Of a DNA stretch of 17,261 nucleotides, positions 15,020-17,261 are shown piece by piece. Below the pieces are notes generated by a model. That model searched no databases and was not told the DNA's origin. It was given only the letters and a program-made list of their open reading frames with translations. The stretch's first letter is position 1. Each line of letters opens with the position of its first letter. Made by a program: the position numbers and the translations under genes. Origin of the DNA: UPXZ01 sp035402725 (GTDB lineage: Bacteria; Bacteroidota; Bacteroidia; Bacteroidales; Paludibacteraceae). The stretch lies in assembly GCA_035402725.1 (NCBI GenBank), contig DAONDU010000039.1:1-17261 (forward strand). The letters are read 5' to 3'.

Positions 15020-16651
15020 ATGGCTAAACCATTTATTTATCAGGAAGCATTTCCTGTTGGAAAAGAAAAAACCGAATATTACCTGCTGACAAAAGATTAT
15101 GTTTCGGTATCGGAGTTTGAAGGACAAGAAATACTCAAAGTACAACCAGAAGGTCTTACCGCCCTTGCACGCACCTGTATGCGCGACTGTTCTTTCCTGC
15201 TGCGTCCTGAACATCAGAAACAAGTTGCAAAAATTTTGGCCGATCCCGAAGCAAGCGAAAACGACAAATTCGTAGCTGTAACGATGCTCCGCAATGCTGA
15301 AATTGCCGCCAAAGGTGTGCTTCCTTTCTGTCAGGACACAGGTACTGCCACCGTTTATGCAAAAAAAGGGAACAATGTATGGACAAACGGTGACGATGAA
15401 GAAGCACTTTCGAAAGGTATCTACGAAACTTATACCAACGAAAACCTGCGTTATTCACAAAACGCCGCGCTCAACATGTATGATGAAGTGAATACTGGTA
15501 CAAATCTTCCTGCACAGATTGACCTCGTTGCAAGTCACGGTAATGAATATAAATTTTTGTTTATTGCCAAAGGTGGCGGATCAGCCAATAAATCTTATCT
15601 GTTTCAGGAAACAAAAGCGCTGCTTAATCCTGTTTCACTGGAAAAATTTCTGGTAGAAAAAATGAAAACGCTGGGAACGGCTGCTTGTCCTCCTTACCAC
15701 ATTGCATTCGTTATCGGCGGCACATCAGCCGACGCTTGTATGAAAACCGTAAAACTGGCTTCGACCAAGTATTACGATGAACTGCCGACAACCGGTAATG
15801 AACTCGGTCAGGCTTTCCGCGATGTGGAAATGGAAGAAAAAGTGTTGTTAGCAGCCCAGAAAGCCGGCTATGGAGCTCAGTTCGGCGGTAAATACTTTGC
15901 ACACGATATCCGCATCATTCGTCTTTCACGTCACGGTGCTTCATGCTTTGTAGGCATGGCAGTTTCGTGTTCTGCCGACCGCAACATCAAAGGGAAAATC
16001 AATAAAGAAGGAATTTGGGTGGAAAAACTGGAAGACAATCCGGGTCAGTACATTCCGGAAGAATACCGTCAGCAGGGCGAAGGCAATGCTGTGAAAATTG
16101 ACCTGAACCAACCTATGCCGCAAATTCTGAAAACTCTTAGCCAGTTTGCGGTATCTACGCGGCTTTCGCTTACTGGTACAATTATCGTTGGCCGGGACAT
16201 TGCTCACGCCAAGTTGAAAGAACGCATAGACGCAGGTTTCGGCTTGCCACAATACATGAAAGATCACCCCATTTACTATGCCGGTCCTGCCAAAACACCA
16301 GCGGGAATGCCTTCCGGATCATTCGGACCAACAACTGCTGGACGCATGGACAGTTATGTGGACTTGTTCCAGTCGGAGGGTGGCAGTATGGTGATGATAG
16401 CAAAAGGCAACCGCAGCCAGCAAGTTACTGACGCCTGCAAGAAATACGGAGGATTCTATCTCGGATCTATTGGCGGTCCCGCTGCTATTTTGGCACAGAA
16501 CAGCATCAAAAAAGTTGAATGTCTCGAATATCCCGAACTTGGCATGGAAGCCATCTGGAAAATTGAGGTAGTGGATTTCCCTGCATTTATCCTTGTAGAT
16601 GATAAAGGCAATGATTTCTTTCAAAAAATAAAACAACACTCCATGTGCTGA
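15020..16651 (+). CDS. Class I (iron-sulfur) fumarate hydratase
   Basis: This enzyme reversibly hydrates fumarate to L-malate in the citric acid cycle, or runs in the reductive direction toward fumarate and succinate in fermentative Bacteroidales. It matches E. coli FumA/FumB closely along its whole length (543 against 548 residues), beginning KPFIYQEAFPVGKEKTEYYLLT and ending AFILVDDKGNDFF. The three expected 4Fe-4S ligands are present: Cys104 (PFCQDTGTA), Cys223 (TAACPPYHIAF) and Cys317 (VSCSADRN). Conserved IGGTSAD, GRDIAHAKLKER and GPTTAGRMDSY segments are also intact. The cluster in this class is oxygen-sensitive, consistent with an anaerobic or microaerobic life. A strong terminator follows at 16674-16708. 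FumA and FumB cannot be distinguished here, so no symbol is given. Confidence 0.97.
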   Translation: MAKPFIYQEAFPVGKEKTEYYLLTKDYVSVSEFEGQEILKVQPEGLTALARTCMRDCSFLLRPEHQKQVAKILADPEASENDKFVAVTMLRNAEIAAKGVLPFCQDTGTATVYAKKGNNVWTNGDDEEALSKGIYETYTNENLRYSQNAALNMYDEVNTGTNLPAQIDLVASHGNEYKFLFIAKGGGSANKSYLFQETKALLNPVSLEKFLVEKMKTLGTAACPPYHIAFVIGGTSADACMKTVKLASTKYYDELPTTGNELGQAFRDVEMEEKVLLAAQKAGYGAQFGGKYFAHDIRIIRLSRHGASCFVGMAVSCSADRNIKGKINKEGIWVEKLEDNPGQYIPEEYRQQGEGNAVKIDLNQPMPQILKTLSQFAVSTRLSLTGTIIVGRDIAHAKLKERIDAGFGLPQYMKDHPIYYAGPAKTPAGMPSGSFGPTTAGRMDSYVDLFQSEGGSMVMIAKGNRSQQVTDACKKYGGFYLGSIGGPAAILAQNSIKKVECLEYPELGMEAIWKIEVVDFPAFILVDDKGNDFFQKIKQHSMC

Positions 16652-16673
16652 AATTATTAAGACATTAACAGAG

Positions 16674-16708
16674 AAAACCGTTGAGCATGAAAATTCAACG
16701 GTTTTTTT
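16674..16708 (+). terminator. Intrinsic terminator of the fumarase gene
   Basis: Arms AAAACCGTTGA (16674-16684) and TCAACGGTTTT (16695-16705) form a perfect 11-bp stem with a 10-base loop, continuing into a T-run to 16708. It begins 22 bp after the fumarase stop codon. Confidence 0.92.
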
Positions 16709-16709
16709 A

Positions 16710-16740
16710 TTGACAATCAGCAATCTATTTTGTAAATTTG
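16710..16740 (+). promoter_or_regulatory. Bacteroidetes-type promoter for the 126-residue gene
   Basis: TTG at 16710-16712 and TAAATTTG at 16733-16740 are separated by 20 bp, matching the -33 and -7 elements of the Bacteroidetes housekeeping promoter. It starts just after the fumarase terminator T-run and lies 51 bp before the next start codon. It is the best-formed promoter in the window. Confidence 0.72.
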
Positions 16741-16791
16741 TAAACGATTGAGGAATAAAACCTTATTATCCATTCAATAACACGTACAGCA

Positions 16792-17172
16792 ATGAAAAAC
16801 AGGATAACCATGGGAAATGACGAGTTTATACTCTACATCCGCAAGAACTACAACTGTTCGCTTACAAACGACCGGCTAGGTAGAATGATAGGAAAATGGA
16901 TACTGGAAAACTCGAAAGGCATCAGCAAAAGAAATGATATTGAGCATGATATCCCCTGCCTCTGGCAACAAAACATCCGGGCAAAAAAAACCTATGGAAC
17001 CCGCCTGCCCCGCACAGCCTCTCAAATCACTTTCAACCGCAATATCCTGCCAAAACTTTATGACTATCTGGATTTTCTTGGGAAAACTTACGTCAGCAAC
17101 CAACCCTGGAATGAGTGGAAAAAAAGAGAGGACGAAACCGAAGACGCAGGCATGCTGGAACTTAATTTCTGA
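16792..17172 (+). CDS. Unrecognised 126-residue basic protein
   Basis: I do not recognise a family. The protein has no signal peptide or membrane segment. An N-terminal part (about 7-45, EFILYIRKNYNCSLTNDRLGRMIGKWILEN) is likely helical. A basic middle (about 46-80) follows, then a Trp- and Lys-containing C-terminal part (LPKLYDYLDFLGKTYVSNQPWNEWKKRED) with an acidic end. Its Arg, Lys and Trp content would suit nucleic-acid or protein binding, but no motif proves this. The gene has a well-formed promoter of its own and follows the fumarase terminator, so it is probably monocistronic. A second in-frame ATG at 16810 is preceded by AGGA with a 5-base spacer and may be the true start, giving 120 residues. 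No terminator was seen before the right edge. Confidence 0.72.
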   Translation: MKNRITMGNDEFILYIRKNYNCSLTNDRLGRMIGKWILENSKGISKRNDIEHDIPCLWQQNIRAKKTYGTRLPRTASQITFNRNILPKLYDYLDFLGKTYVSNQPWNEWKKREDETEDAGMLELNF

Positions 17173-17261
17173 AATATATTCTGACATCAGGAACAGTATA
17201 ATAAATAAAAATGATTATCCGTTGTATTACCTAAATTGATTTTTATATGTAACCGAGGCTA

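Noticed and set aside
1..17261. Search for a novel defence, mobile or biosynthetic system
   Set aside because: The genes identified belong to known housekeeping, metabolic and nutrient-sensing families; no nuclease, toxin-antitoxin pair, integrase, reverse transcriptase or biosynthetic core enzyme was seen, leaving only two unrecognised proteins.

Overview
The window looks like chromosomal DNA from a Bacteroidota bacterium, most likely order Bacteroidales. The evidence is a SusC/RagA-type TonB-dependent receptor with a FecI-like sigma and FecR-like anti-sigma pair, weak Shine-Dalgarno signals, several TAnnTTTG promoter boxes of the Bacteroidetes type, a moderately AT-rich composition, and a tig-clpP-clpX block on one strand. 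The genus cannot be fixed from the sequence alone.

Left part (1-5085, all minus strand). Read in transcription order there is an unrecognised 265-residue soluble protein (5085-4288) with an AT-rich terminator-like hairpin. An ECF sigma factor (3909-3331), a FecR-type membrane anti-sigma factor (3264-2275) and the N-terminal 679 residues of a SusC-like outer-membrane receptor (2038 to the left edge) follow. The receptor carries an N-terminal STN domain, which completes a trans-envelope signalling relay: ligand at the receptor, then the STN domain, the anti-sigma factor, the sigma factor, and transcription of the uptake genes. The SusD partner and any glycan-degrading enzymes would lie beyond the left edge.

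Middle part (5317-11205, minus strand). This is housekeeping: trigger factor (tig), then clpP and clpX only 3 bp apart, then recQ, which has its own terminator. These cover folding of nascent chains, ATP-dependent proteolysis and DNA repair. A 15-bp palindrome plus an adjacent half-site precede clpP and may be a regulatory operator.

Right part (11206-17261). L-fucose isomerase (fucI, minus) is a single gene with a clear intrinsic terminator. It diverges across a 455-bp spacer from a secreted thioredoxin-fold protein with a TPR-like tail (plus). The fucI side of the spacer holds a near-perfect 14-bp inverted repeat overlapping a promoter box and a 10-bp tandem repeat. A class I (4Fe-4S) fumarase follows on the plus strand with a strong terminator. 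A well-formed Bacteroidetes promoter then begins at the end of the terminator T-tract and drives an unrecognised 126-residue protein.

No rRNA, tRNA, CRISPR array, prophage or insertion sequence was seen. The gene content is mostly conventional. The best leads for something undescribed are the two unrecognised proteins and the candidate operators before fucI, clpP and the susC-like gene.
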